A stretch of DNA of 64,000 bases from NCBI RefSeq assembly GCF_904848585.1, contig NZ_CAJHCR010000008.1, positions 186,001 through 250,000 of the forward strand. Reading direction: 5' to 3'. Shown piece by piece: positions 52,916 through 61,864 of the stretch. Numbering within the stretch: position 1 is the first letter of the stretch; each line of letters opens with the position of its first letter. The position numbers were made by a program, and so were the translations under genes. The DNA is from Paraburkholderia kirstenboschensis. GTDB lineage: Bacteria > Pseudomonadota > Gammaproteobacteria > Burkholderiales > Burkholderiaceae. The notes beneath the pieces were generated by a model, which saw only the letters and a list, made by a program, of their open reading frames with translations, had not been told where the DNA came from and searched no databases.

Positions 52916-53428
52916 ATGTCGCGGCATCCCACCAAGATCGTCTCGTCGGAACATCTCGTGTCGGACACGAGCGCGGAACTGTCCGAGCTCGAGTACGCGC
53001 TCATCATGGCCGGCAACGCATTCAACCGATGGATGGTGCGCTGCATGTCGGCCGCCGGGGACAAGGACATGACCGCCATCGAGGTTTCGCTGCTGCATCA
53101 CGTGAGTCATCGCGAGCGCCGCAAAAAGCTGGCCGACATCTGCTTCGTGCTCAACATAGAAGACACGCACGTCGCGACCTATGCGCTGAAGAAGCTCGTA
53201 GCTAGAGGGTATGTAAAAAGCGAAAAGACCGGCAAGGAAGTGTTTTTTTCGGCGACGGAAGCGGGCCGCGCACTGTGCCTGAAGTATCGGGAGGTGCGCG
53301 AGAGTTGTCTCATCTCGACGCTGAAGGAAAGCGGCCTCACCAACGAGCAGATCGGCGACGCGGCGCAACTGATGCGCAACGCGTCAGGAATGTACGACAC
53401 GGCCGCGCGCGCGGCGGCGTCGCTATGA
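52916..53428 (+). CDS. Winged-helix (MarR-like) transcriptional regulator
   Basis: The 170-residue protein has a winged-helix domain at about 35-125 (AGNAFNRWMVRCMSAAGDKD; ADICFVLNIEDTHVATYALK; RGYVKSEKTGKEVFFSATEA), close to the MarR/HTH_27 type, and a C-terminal helical dimer region. It is divergent from pxpB with 201 bp between starts. It probably controls the pxp operon and itself through the phased repeats; that is inference. No effector site can be read. Confidence 0.82.
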   Translation: MSRHPTKIVSSEHLVSDTSAELSELEYALIMAGNAFNRWMVRCMSAAGDKDMTAIEVSLLHHVSHRERRKKLADICFVLNIEDTHVATYALKKLVARGYVKSEKTGKEVFFSATEAGRALCLKYREVRESCLISTLKESGLTNEQIGDAAQLMRNASGMYDTAARAAASL

Positions 53429-53533
53429 AAGTGAGGCGCTGAGGTGCGCACCCGCGCGCATGAGCTTGCTGGCCGCGCGCAAACCGCGTGAGCCACACTA
53501 AGCGGCGTCGCGCCGGTCGCTCACCAGACGCAC

Positions 53534-54133
53534 CTAGCCGACGGCCCGCGCGTGAAGCCCTGTCTCGGTCACGATCATGTCTAGCGGAATGTCATGCACC
53601 TCGCGCTCCAGCGCAGGGGTGCGGCATGCGTCATACGCCACACCCACCGTGATCGGCTTCTTCGCGCCGGGCCAGCCGGCGAGCGTGCGGTCGTAATAGC
53701 CGCCGCCATAACCGAGCCGGTAGCCGTCGGCGTCGAAACCGACGCAGGGCACGAGCAGTAGTTCGGGAATCACCATTCGCCCGGTAGTGGGCTCCGCGAT
53801 CTTGTGATGACCGACTTTCATCGGCGTATCCGGCGACCATGCGTGGAACTCGAGCGGCAGCCCGCGTTCCTTGATGATCGGCATACTGGCTTCGCGTTGC
53901 GGACTGCCGGTGAGCCAGATGGAGATCGCTGCGCGCGCATCGAATTCGCCCGCCAGCGGCCAGTAGAACCCCACGCTTTGCGCGTCGAAATGCTTGAGCG
54001 CATCGAGAACGCGGCGCCCGAGCGCGGCATTGTTCGTCGGCTCGGAAGCCGCTTGTAGCCTTGCTTCCAATAGCATTCTACGCAGCGCCTTTTTCGATTC
54101 CGCGACAGGGTTGCATGCTATGCTTGGGTTCAA
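53534..54133 (-). CDS. ygfA: 5-formyltetrahydrofolate cyclo-ligase
   Basis: The enzyme converts 5-formyl-THF to methenyl-THF with ATP. The product (199 aa from this start) shows SKKALRRMLLEARLQA, VGFYWPLAGEFDARAA, RLGYGGGYYDRTLAGW and ITVGVAYDACRTPALEREVH, the usual signature set. No ATG suits the conserved N-terminus. The TTG at 54133 behind GGAGCG fits the family length (180-200), but the frame is open to an ATG at 54223. It faces slt with only 20 bp between the chosen starts. Confidence 0.85.
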   Translation of the reverse strand: MNPSIACNPVAESKKALRRMLLEARLQAASEPTNNAALGRRVLDALKHFDAQSVGFYWPLAGEFDARAAISIWLTGSPQREASMPIIKERGLPLEFHAWSPDTPMKVGHHKIAEPTTGRMVIPELLLVPCVGFDADGYRLGYGGGYYDRTLAGWPGAKKPITVGVAYDACRTPALEREVHDIPLDMIVTETGLHARAVG

Positions 54134-54153
54134 TTCGCGCTCCAGAAACAACG

Positions 54154-56121
54154 ATGTCAAAAAGTCTTTATCGAGTATATCGCGCGGCCGGCATGGCGTT
54201 AGCCGCAGCGGCGCTCGTCGCATGCAGCACGGCGTCAGCCGTCAAGCCTCTTCCCATTTCGCAGCTCACCAACGACGATCAGATTTTCGTCCAGTTGCGC
54301 GAGGCCGCCCGCAATAACGACGCGGCTCGTGCCGTGCAGTTGGCGAGCATGATCCCGAGCTATCCGGCGCCTTCGTATCTGGAGTACTTCCAGATCAAGC
54401 CACAACTCTTCGATTCGAGCGGCCATGCGCGCGTCGACGCGCCAGACGCGCCGGTGCTCGCGTTCCTGCAGAAGTACGACGGCCAGGCGATCGCCGACCG
54501 CATGCGCAACGACTACCTCACGGTGCTCGGCACGCGCCACGACTGGCGCGCCTTCGACCAGCAATATGCGCGCTTCGTGCTGAACGACGATACGCAGGTC
54601 AAGTGCTATGCACTCGAATCGCGTGCGTCGCGCGGCGAGAATGTGGCGGACGCGGCGCGCGCACTGCTCGTCGATCCGAAATGGTACGGCGACGGCTGCG
54701 TCGATCTGATCACGGTGCTCGGCGTGAACAAGCAGTTCAGCACCGACGACATCTGGCAACAGATCCGTCTCGCGTACGAACAGAATTATCCGAATACCGG
54801 CAGCAAGCTGATCGACGCGCTGGGCGACCAGGCGCCCGATCCGGTGCTGTTCGGCCAGGCTACCAGTACGCCGCCGTTGTTGCTCGCGCGCGGTGTCAGT
54901 CCCGATGCGCAATCGCATCAACTCGCGTTGCTCGCCATCACGCGCATGGCTCGCAACGATCCCGCCATGGCCGCGGCCACGTTCTCGTCTGTCGCGCCGT
55001 CGCTGAATTCGCCGGAGCGCGCCATCGGTTGGGGCACCATTGCCTACCAGGCGGCCGCCAAGCAGATGCCGAGTGCCACCGACTGGTACAGGTTGTCGGC
55101 GAACGCGCCGCTATCCAATCCCGCATATGAATGGCGCACACGCACCGCGCTGCTCGCGGGAGACTGGAACATGGTGCGCTGGTCGATCGAGCAGATGCCG
55201 GTGGCACTGCGCAATCAGCCGTCGTGGGTCTATTGGCATGCCCGCGCGCTCAAGCAGGCGGGCGACACGACCACGGCCAACCAGGAATTCGAGTCGATCT
55301 CGCAGGGTTTTAACTTCTACGGGCAACTGGCCGCTGAAGAACTCGGGCAGAAGATTTCGGTGCCGCCGAAAACCATGGTGACCGATTCCGAAGTCCAGCA
55401 GGCCGGCAACACGCCTGGTTTCGATCTGGCGCAGCGATTCTACGCGCTGAACCTGCGGCTGGAAGGCAATCGCGAATGGAACTGGCCGCTGCGCACCATG
55501 AGCGACCGTCAGCTGCTTGCCACCGCCGAATACGCGCGCCGTATCCAGCTGTATGACCGCACCGTCAACACCGCCGACCGCACAAAAACCGAACACGATT
55601 TCTCGCTCCGTTACCTGTCGCCGTTCCGCGACATCGTCGAACGCGATGCGCAGTCGAGCGGCCTCGACGTGGAATGGGCGTACGGGCTGATTCGCCAGGA
55701 ATCGCGCTTCATCATCAACGCGCGCTCTGAAGTCGGCGCGGGCGGTTTGATGCAACTAATGCCCGGCACTGCGCAACTCGTCGCGAAGAAGATCGGCCTC
55801 GGCCCGATTTCGCGCGAGCAGATGAACGACATCAACACCAACATCCTGCTGGGCACGAACTACCTGTCGATGATCTACAATCAGTTCGATGGTTCCGCCG
55901 TGCTGGCCACCGCGGGTTACAACGCAGGGCCGGGCCGTCCGCGCAACTGGCGGCAGACGTTGCAGCATCCGGTTGAAGGCGCGATCTTCGCCGAGGCGAT
56001 TCCCTTCCAGGAAACGCGTGACTACGTGAAGAATGTGTTGTCCAACACGGTCTACTACGCGGCATTGTTCGAAGGCCGTCCGCAATCGCTGAAGGCGCGT
56101 CTAGGTTACATCGCACCGTAA
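54154..56121 (+). CDS. slt: Soluble lytic murein transglycosylase, lipoprotein form
   Basis: The 655-residue enzyme cuts peptidoglycan with formation of 1,6-anhydromuramic acid. It has a signal peptide with lipobox-like LVAC (residues about 21-24), a long helical superhelix (U and L domains), and the C-terminal catalytic domain. That domain carries WAYGLIRQESRFIINARSEV (catalytic Glu in the RQES segment), GAGGLMQLMPGTAQLVAKKI and ATAGYNAGPGRPRNWRQ. Length is near Slt70 (645). The ATG at 54154 gives the signal peptide; an upstream extension to 54061 does not. Confidence 0.94.
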   Translation: MSKSLYRVYRAAGMALAAAALVACSTASAVKPLPISQLTNDDQIFVQLREAARNNDAARAVQLASMIPSYPAPSYLEYFQIKPQLFDSSGHARVDAPDAPVLAFLQKYDGQAIADRMRNDYLTVLGTRHDWRAFDQQYARFVLNDDTQVKCYALESRASRGENVADAARALLVDPKWYGDGCVDLITVLGVNKQFSTDDIWQQIRLAYEQNYPNTGSKLIDALGDQAPDPVLFGQATSTPPLLLARGVSPDAQSHQLALLAITRMARNDPAMAAATFSSVAPSLNSPERAIGWGTIAYQAAAKQMPSATDWYRLSANAPLSNPAYEWRTRTALLAGDWNMVRWSIEQMPVALRNQPSWVYWHARALKQAGDTTTANQEFESISQGFNFYGQLAAEELGQKISVPPKTMVTDSEVQQAGNTPGFDLAQRFYALNLRLEGNREWNWPLRTMSDRQLLATAEYARRIQLYDRTVNTADRTKTEHDFSLRYLSPFRDIVERDAQSSGLDVEWAYGLIRQESRFIINARSEVGAGGLMQLMPGTAQLVAKKIGLGPISREQMNDINTNILLGTNYLSMIYNQFDGSAVLATAGYNAGPGRPRNWRQTLQHPVEGAIFAEAIPFQETRDYVKNVLSNTVYYAALFEGRPQSLKARLGYIAP

Positions 56122-56202
56122 GCGCCGTGCCACCGCTGCCTCGGTGCGAGGTAGCGGTGCGCCACGCCAGCCGTTGCCGCGGCTTCCACCAGGGAGTCGA
56201 AA

Positions 56203-57156
56203 ATGCGACATAAAGCCATTGCGATCATAGGCGGTTCCGGTTTTATCGGAAGCCATCTCGTCAACGCCCTCGTTGAAGTGGGCAAAGACGTGCGCATCGC
56301 CACACGGCGACGCTATAACGCGCGCCACCTCACGCTGCTTCCTATCGACGTGGTCGAGACCGATGTCTTCGATCCAGTCCAACTCGCGCGCTTCGTCGAG
56401 GGCACCGACTGTGTGATCAATCTCGTCGGCACGCTGCACGGCAAGCGCCGCACGCCATACGGTCCCGAATTCGCGCGCGCTCACGTCGAATTGCCCACCA
56501 AGATTGCGGCGGCTTGCGAAGGCAAGGGCGTGCATCGGCTAATTCATTTGAGCGCGCTCGGCGCCGACTCGAACGGCCCGAGCATGTACGCGCGCTCGAA
56601 GGGCGACGGCGAGAAAGCCGTGCACGCGTCGAATCTTGCGTGGACGGTTTTCCGGCCATCCGTGGTGTTCGGTCCGGAAGACCAGTTTCTCAACAAGTTC
56701 GCTTTCCTGCAGCGCATTTTCCCGGTGATCCCGCTTGCAATGCCGGACGCAAAATTCCAGCCGGTCTATGTCGGCGACGTCGCGAAGGCGATCGTCAACG
56801 TGCTCGATCTGGACGCGGCCAGCGGCAAAACCTACGAGCTTGGCGGCCCAAGCATCTATTCGCTCGAAGAGCTCGTCAAATATTGCGGCGATGTGATCGG
56901 CCGGCACGCGAGCATCATCCGCCTGCCGCAAATGCTGGCGCGCATGCAGGCAATGACCTTTGAAATGGCGCCCGGTGAACCCGTCATCACGCGCGACAAT
57001 CTCGATTCGATGAAAGTCGATAATGTGCTGAGCCGGCCGCTCGCACCCGAGCTTGGCCTCGAGCCGGCCAGCATCGAAACCATCGCGCCTGTCTATCTGA
57101 CCGGGGCGTCGGCACGCTCGCGTTTCGATGCGTTTCGCGCAAGCGCGGGGCGCTGA
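56203..57156 (+). CDS. NAD(P)-binding protein of the complex I NDUFA9 family
   Basis: The 317-residue protein is an atypical short-chain dehydrogenase fold. It has the N-terminal nucleotide-binding motif GGSGFIGSHL (residues 10-19), INLVGTLHGKRRTPYG and HLSALGADSNGPSMYARSKG, as in NDUFA9-like proteins. In mitochondria the relative is an accessory subunit of NADH dehydrogenase. The bacterial partner is unknown. It lies 81 bp after slt and 44 bp before the GST gene. Confidence 0.85.
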   Translation: MRHKAIAIIGGSGFIGSHLVNALVEVGKDVRIATRRRYNARHLTLLPIDVVETDVFDPVQLARFVEGTDCVINLVGTLHGKRRTPYGPEFARAHVELPTKIAAACEGKGVHRLIHLSALGADSNGPSMYARSKGDGEKAVHASNLAWTVFRPSVVFGPEDQFLNKFAFLQRIFPVIPLAMPDAKFQPVYVGDVAKAIVNVLDLDAASGKTYELGGPSIYSLEELVKYCGDVIGRHASIIRLPQMLARMQAMTFEMAPGEPVITRDNLDSMKVDNVLSRPLAPELGLEPASIETIAPVYLTGASARSRFDAFRASAGR

Positions 57157-57200
57157 ACCTTTTTACTTTCTTCCTCATACTCTTCCTCATACGAACCCGC

Positions 57201-57854
57201 ATGAAGCTGCTTATTGGTGACAAGAACTATTCGTCGTGGTCGATGCGTCCGTGGCTGCTGTTCAAGCATTTCGGCATTGCATTCGACGAAGTCCTGATTC
57301 ATCTGGACCAGCCCGGCACCAATGCTGCCGTGCTTGCTCATGCGCCGAACGGGCCGGGCAAGATCCCATGTCTGATCGACGATGCGGGCCTTGCCGTCTG
57401 GGATTCTCTGGCAATCGCCGAGACGCTGGCCGAGCGCTTCCCTCAGCCCGCGCTGTGGCCGCGCGACCCGGCGGCGCGTGCGCATGCCCGCAGCGTGAGC
57501 GCCGAGATGCATTCCGGCTTCGGCGAATTGCGCTCGAACATGTGGATGAACATTCGCGCGTCGTTCCCCGGCAAGAACGCGAAGCCAGGCGTGCTGGCCG
57601 ACATCGCGCGTATCGAGGCGATCTGGCGCAACTGTCTGGACACATATGGCGGTCCTTTCCTGTTCGGCGAGTTCACCATTGCGGACGCGATGTATGCGCC
57701 GGTGGCCATGCGCTTCAACACGTGGCAGCCGGCGCTGTCCGAGACGTCGGCGGGGTATGTGCGCCGGATCAAGGCCGTGCCCGCCGTAAAAGCCTGGATC
57801 GACGACGCGCTCAGCGAGACGCACGCCGTTGCATATCTCGACGAATGCCCATGA
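57201..57854 (+). CDS. Glutathione S-transferase family protein
   Basis: The 217-residue product has an N-terminal thioredoxin-fold GST domain (MKLLIGDKNYSSWSMRPWLL, with GPGKIPCLIDDAGLAVWDSL as the glutathione-site region) and a helical C-terminal domain. The substrate is unknown. Its TGA overlaps the cca ATG (ATGA), so GST and cca are co-translated. Confidence 0.9.
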   Translation: MKLLIGDKNYSSWSMRPWLLFKHFGIAFDEVLIHLDQPGTNAAVLAHAPNGPGKIPCLIDDAGLAVWDSLAIAETLAERFPQPALWPRDPAARAHARSVSAEMHSGFGELRSNMWMNIRASFPGKNAKPGVLADIARIEAIWRNCLDTYGGPFLFGEFTIADAMYAPVAMRFNTWQPALSETSAGYVRRIKAVPAVKAWIDDALSETHAVAYLDECP

Positions 57855-59083
57855 ACATCTATGCAGTAGGCGGCGCGATTCGCGACGAACTGCTGGGCGT
57901 GCCGGTTCAGGATCGCGATTACGTGGTGGTCGGCGCAACGCCCGAGCAGATGGTCGCGCAGGGCTACCGTCCGGTCGGCAAGGACTTCCCCGTGTTCCTG
58001 CATCCGCAGACGCACGAGGAGTACGCGCTCGCGCGCACCGAGCGGAAAACCGCGGCGGGTTATCACGGCTTCCAGTTTTTCTACGCGCCCGACGTGACGC
58101 TCGAAGAAGACCTTGCGCGCCGCGACCTGACAATCAACGCAATGGCTCGCGAGGTGCGTCCGGGAGGCGAACTGACCGGCCCGGTGATCGATCCGTTCGG
58201 CGGTCAGCGCGACTTGCAGGCAAAGCTCTTCCGCCACGTCAGCGACGCGTTTCTCGAAGATCCCGTGCGCATCTTGCGGATTGCACGCTTCGCCGCGCGT
58301 TTCGCCGATTTCACCGTCGCGCCCGAGACACTCGCGCTCATGCGCAAGATGGTGGCGGACGGCGAAGTGGACGCGCTTGTCGCAGAGCGCGTGTGGCAGG
58401 AGGTGTCGCGCGGTTTGATGGAGAAGAAGCCGTCGCGCATGTTCGAAGTACTGCGCGATTGCGGCGCATTGGCGCGAATTCTGCCGGAGATCGACGCGCT
58501 GTTCGGCGTGCCGCAGCGCGCCGACTATCACCCCGAGGTCGATACGGGCGTGCACGTAATGATGGTGCTCGACCACGCTGCGCAGCAGGGTTATGCGCTG
58601 CCCGTGCGGTTTGCCGCGCTGACGCATGACCTCGGCAAAGCCACCACGCCCGAAGATATCCTGCCGCGGCATATCGGCCACGAAGGACGCAGCGTGGATC
58701 TGCTCAAGCCCCTATGCGAGCGCTTGCGTGTCCCGAACGAATGTCGCGACCTCGCTGTGCTGGTGGCGCGCGAGCACGGCAACATTCATCGCGTGATGGA
58801 AATGGGCGCGGCTGCGCTCGTGAGGCTGCTCGAGCGCAGCGACGCGATACGCAAGCCTTCGCGTTTCGCGGAAGCACTGCAGGCTTGCGAGGCGGACGCG
58901 CGAGGCCGGCTCGGTTTCGAAGCGCGAGAGTATCCGCAGGCGGAGCGTTTGCGAGTCGCGCTCGTCGCAGCGCGGGGCGTGGACGCGGGCGCCGTCGCCA
59001 GGCGGCTCGCCGATACGCCGGCCGGCATCAAGGACGCCGTGCATGAAGAACGCGTGCGTGCTGTGGCCGTGGCGCTAGAGTGA
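57851..59083 (+). CDS. cca: Multifunctional CCA-adding tRNA nucleotidyltransferase
   Basis: Cca adds or repairs the 3' CCA end of tRNAs. The 410-residue protein has the class II nucleotidyltransferase core (AVGGAIRDELLGVPVQDRDY; RRDLTINAMARE), the RNA-binding helices (FLEDPVRILRIARFAARFAD) and a C-terminal HD phosphohydrolase domain with THDLGKATTPEDILP, as in the multifunctional E. coli type (412 aa). The ATG at 57851 overlaps the GST stop; an ATG two codons earlier (57845) is also in frame. Confidence 0.95.
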   Translation: MNIYAVGGAIRDELLGVPVQDRDYVVVGATPEQMVAQGYRPVGKDFPVFLHPQTHEEYALARTERKTAAGYHGFQFFYAPDVTLEEDLARRDLTINAMAREVRPGGELTGPVIDPFGGQRDLQAKLFRHVSDAFLEDPVRILRIARFAARFADFTVAPETLALMRKMVADGEVDALVAERVWQEVSRGLMEKKPSRMFEVLRDCGALARILPEIDALFGVPQRADYHPEVDTGVHVMMVLDHAAQQGYALPVRFAALTHDLGKATTPEDILPRHIGHEGRSVDLLKPLCERLRVPNECRDLAVLVAREHGNIHRVMEMGAAALVRLLERSDAIRKPSRFAEALQACEADARGRLGFEAREYPQAERLRVALVAARGVDAGAVARRLADTPAGIKDAVHEERVRAVAVALE

Positions 59084-59167
59084 GTGAAGTGGGGCGGTAG
59101 CGTGCGGGCGGTGTTGCTGGAAGTGCTATCTGGGCTGTCGCTGCCGCGATCAAACCGCAAGGCGGCT

Positions 59168-59362
59168 TTATAAAAGCCTAGCGATAAGCGACAGCAGCAT
59201 CGACAGCAACAACGTCGACATAAACGGAAAGTGATATTCGCGTCCGAAGAGACGCACGCTAACGTCGCCGGGCATTCGTCCAATGCCGAGCTTTCGAAGC
59301 CACGGCCAGCAAGCCGACAGCACCGCGAGGGCAACAAAAGTAGTCAACAGCCAGCGGATCAT
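59168..59362 (-). CDS. DUF2905 small membrane protein
   Basis: The 64-residue protein has two hydrophobic helices (WLLTTFVALAVLSACW; STLLLSMLLSLIARLL) around a conserved hydrophilic centre (LRKLGIGRMPGDVSVRLFGR). The centre is typical of DUF2905. Function is unknown. It is convergent with cca and starts 16 bp after the methyltransferase gene on the same strand. Confidence 0.88.
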   Translation of the reverse strand: MIRWLLTTFVALAVLSACWPWLRKLGIGRMPGDVSVRLFGREYHFPFMSTLLLSMLLSLIARLL

Positions 59363-59378
59363 CGCAAGTACCCCGGCA

Positions 59379-60569
59379 TTACAGCGTGTGCGACCGGTCG
59401 CCGCTGGAAAACGCCTGCAGCGTGTCTTCCAGTCCGCGCGAGAACGCGATCACCTTGAACAGTTCGCCCATTTCGGCCTCCGACAACAGCTTTTGCACCG
59501 CGTTCGCCGCGGGCAGAAAGCGCGCTGTGTCGGCGGGATCGATTTCGGCTAACACGTCCGTAATGCCCGCATTCAGCAAGAAGCGGGCTTGCGACGTGAA
59601 CCCCAGCAGATCGGCGCCTGTTTCGACGCCCGCTTCGGCGATACCAGTGAATTCCACGTGCGCGGTAATGTCCTGCAAGCCCGGATAGACAAATGGATCG
59701 CCATGCGCGCGGTGCCGGTAGTGGCACATCAGCGTGCCTTGCGCGCGCTGCGCATGGTAGTACTCGTGACGCGGGAAACCGTAGTCGATGAAAAACGCCG
59801 CGCCGCGTGCGAGCATTGTGCAGACGGTGCGCGTGAAGGCGCGTGCGGCGTCGTGCGTTTCGGCGAGGTAATCGCCGCCGGCCGTGTCGATCTCGGACAG
59901 CAATGCCACATCGGCGGATGCGGAAACCCGGCGGTCTTCGAATGCGAACCACCCGTCGCGCCATGCAACACCGCGTTCCCGCCAGGCGCCGTCGACGGAA
60001 GCGAAAAGCCGCACCGGCATCGCGTCCAACACTTCATTGCCGATCACCACGCCCTCGAAGCGCTCCGGCAATGAGTCCAGCCAGCGCACTTTGCCTGCGA
60101 GCGCGGGTGCGGCGGCTTCGATCGTTTCACGCTGACGCTCGCGCAATTCCCCCGACAGATCGACGATCGAATAGCTGTCGAATTCGGCGGCGAGCGCGGC
60201 GAGCGCGTTCAGCAGACCGGCCGCGAGTTTGCCGGTGCCGGCGCCGAACTCCATCACGTCGCGCGTACCGCTTGCCTGCAGCGCTTCGGCGATGGGACGC
60301 GCCAGTGTTGCCGCGAACAGCGGCGATAGTTCGGGCGCCGTGACGAAGTCGCTACCGTCGTCGCCACGCAAGCCGAATTTGCGGGCGCCGCCGCTGTAGT
60401 AGCCGAGTCCGGGCGCGTACAGCGCGCGCTCCATATAGCGGTCGAACGGCAACCAGCCGCCGGCGTCTTCGAGTTCCGCTCGAATCAGCGCGACAAGCGC
60501 TTCGGACTGCGCGAGCGCGCTCGGGCCGGGAGCAGGTAAACTATCGGGTTGGTGAGCTTTCGGATTCAT
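59379..60569 (-). CDS. SAM-dependent methyltransferase, NDUFAF7/DUF185 family
   Basis: The 396-residue protein has the family start PFDRYMERALYAPGLGYYSG, the SAM motif MEFGAGTGKLAAGLL, GVVIGNEVLDAMPVRLF and FIDYGFPRHEYYHAQRAQGT, then the TLMCHYRHRAHGDPF block. The mitochondrial relative methylates an Arg of a complex I subunit. The bacterial substrate is unknown. The ATG at 60569 is 13 bp from the divergent SDR start. Confidence 0.9.
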   Translation of the reverse strand: MNPKAHQPDSLPAPGPSALAQSEALVALIRAELEDAGGWLPFDRYMERALYAPGLGYYSGGARKFGLRGDDGSDFVTAPELSPLFAATLARPIAEALQASGTRDVMEFGAGTGKLAAGLLNALAALAAEFDSYSIVDLSGELRERQRETIEAAAPALAGKVRWLDSLPERFEGVVIGNEVLDAMPVRLFASVDGAWRERGVAWRDGWFAFEDRRVSASADVALLSEIDTAGGDYLAETHDAARAFTRTVCTMLARGAAFFIDYGFPRHEYYHAQRAQGTLMCHYRHRAHGDPFVYPGLQDITAHVEFTGIAEAGVETGADLLGFTSQARFLLNAGITDVLAEIDPADTARFLPAANAVQKLLSEAEMGELFKVIAFSRGLEDTLQAFSSGDRSHTL

Positions 60570-60582
60570 TCCCGCATTGTAA

Positions 60583-61401
60583 ATGACCGCTTCTATGGAC
60601 ACCGCCGCCGCCCGCGCGCCTGAAACGCCGCGTGTCGTGCTGATTACCGGCGCCGCGCGCCGCATCGGACGCTCGCTCGCGCTCGGCTTTGCCGCGCGCG
60701 GCTGGGACGTGGCCGTCCATTACGGCGCGTCGCGCGGGGAAGCGGAAGAGGTGGTCGCCGAAATTGCGGGCATGGGCCGCCGGGCGGTGGCCTTGCACGC
60801 GGAACTGAGCGACGAGGCGCAGGTCGCGGCCCTATTGCCGGCCTGCACCGCGGCGCTCGGACGGCCGGTGTGCATCGTCAACAATGCGTCGAGCTTCGAG
60901 GAAGACACGCCCCTCGACGTCGGCTACGAACTGCTGCTGAAGCTGACCGCGATCAACCTCGGCGCGCCGCTCGTGCTGGCCCGCATGCTGTTCGACGCGA
61001 CGCCGCAAGCCGCGCTCGTCGACGAGACCCAGCGCAGCGTCGTGATCAACGTGCTGGACCAGAAGCTGTACAACATGAATCCGGATTACCTGTCGTATAC
61101 GCTGTCGAAGGCGGCGTTGCAGACAGCCACGGTCGCGCTGGCGCAGGCGTTGGCGCCGAAAGTGCGCGTGGTCGGACTCGCGCCTGGTCTGACCATGCAA
61201 TCCGCCGATCAGACGGCGGAGAATTTCGCGGCCGCTCACCGGGTGACGCCTTTGGGCCGTGCGTCGCGGCCGGAGGATATTGTTGCCGCCGCGCTGTATC
61301 TCGCGGACGCAACCGGTGTCACAGGAACGACGCTGGTGGTCGACGGCGGGCAGCACCTCGTGCCGCTGCCGCGCGACGTGATGTTTTTAACGGGTTTTTA
61401 A
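60583..61401 (+). CDS. Short-chain dehydrogenase, pteridine reductase-like (FolM/PTR1 type)
   Basis: The 272-residue protein is an SDR with the N-terminal TGAARRIGRSLALGF, where Arg in place of Gly is the NADPH-preferring pattern of PTR1. It has NNASSFEEDTP and the catalytic NPDYLSYTLSKAALQ (Tyr and Lys). The wording matches pteridine reductases that reduce dihydropterin or dihydrofolate. It is followed by a FolB-like aldolase, which supports a pterin role. Reaction not proven. Confidence 0.8.
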   Translation: MTASMDTAAARAPETPRVVLITGAARRIGRSLALGFAARGWDVAVHYGASRGEAEEVVAEIAGMGRRAVALHAELSDEAQVAALLPACTAALGRPVCIVNNASSFEEDTPLDVGYELLLKLTAINLGAPLVLARMLFDATPQAALVDETQRSVVINVLDQKLYNMNPDYLSYTLSKAALQTATVALAQALAPKVRVVGLAPGLTMQSADQTAENFAAAHRVTPLGRASRPEDIVAAALYLADATGVTGTTLVVDGGQHLVPLPRDVMFLTGF

Positions 61402-61465
61402 TGGTTTCTAGTGGGCGCCTGAGTGCTCTTTGCGTGCCCCCACGCTCTTTTGGACTGGAACGAAC

Positions 61466-61861
61466 ATGTTTGCCGCTCTTTCGCATCCCCGGCTCGCCGA
61501 TTGCCGCCGACTCTTTCTGCGCAATTACGAAGTGCACATCAACATAGGCGTGCACGACTTCGAAAAGCGCGGCGAACAGCGCGTCGTGATCAACGTCGAA
61601 CTGTTCGTGCCGCTCGCGCTCTCCACGCCGGTTGAGGACAAGCTGAACGAAGTGGTCGACTACGACTTCATGCGTTCGACCATTTCGCGCCGCGTCGAGC
61701 AAGGCCATATTCACTTGCAGGAAACGCTGTGCGACGACCTCGTCAAGACCATGCTCGAGCATCCGCAAGTGCGGGCCGCGCGCGTCTCGACCGAAAAGCC
61801 GGACGTTTATCCCGACTGCGACGCGGTGGGCGTCGAAGTTTTCCGTATCAAAGAGGATTGA
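61466..61861 (+). CDS. Dihydroneopterin aldolase-like protein (FolB/FolX family)
   Basis: The 131-residue product has the tunnel-fold pattern of FolB: LFLRNYEVHINIGVHDFEKR, QRVVINVELFVPLALS, DYDFMRSTISRRV and HLQETLCDDLVKTMLEHPQV. Most FolB proteins are 115-125 aa. It would cut dihydroneopterin in folate biosynthesis or act as an epimerase. It lies 64 bp after the pteridine-reductase-like gene and 3 bp before ttcA. Confidence 0.85.
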   Translation: MFAALSHPRLADCRRLFLRNYEVHINIGVHDFEKRGEQRVVINVELFVPLALSTPVEDKLNEVVDYDFMRSTISRRVEQGHIHLQETLCDDLVKTMLEHPQVRAARVSTEKPDVYPDCDAVGVEVFRIKED

Positions 61862-61864
61862 GCC

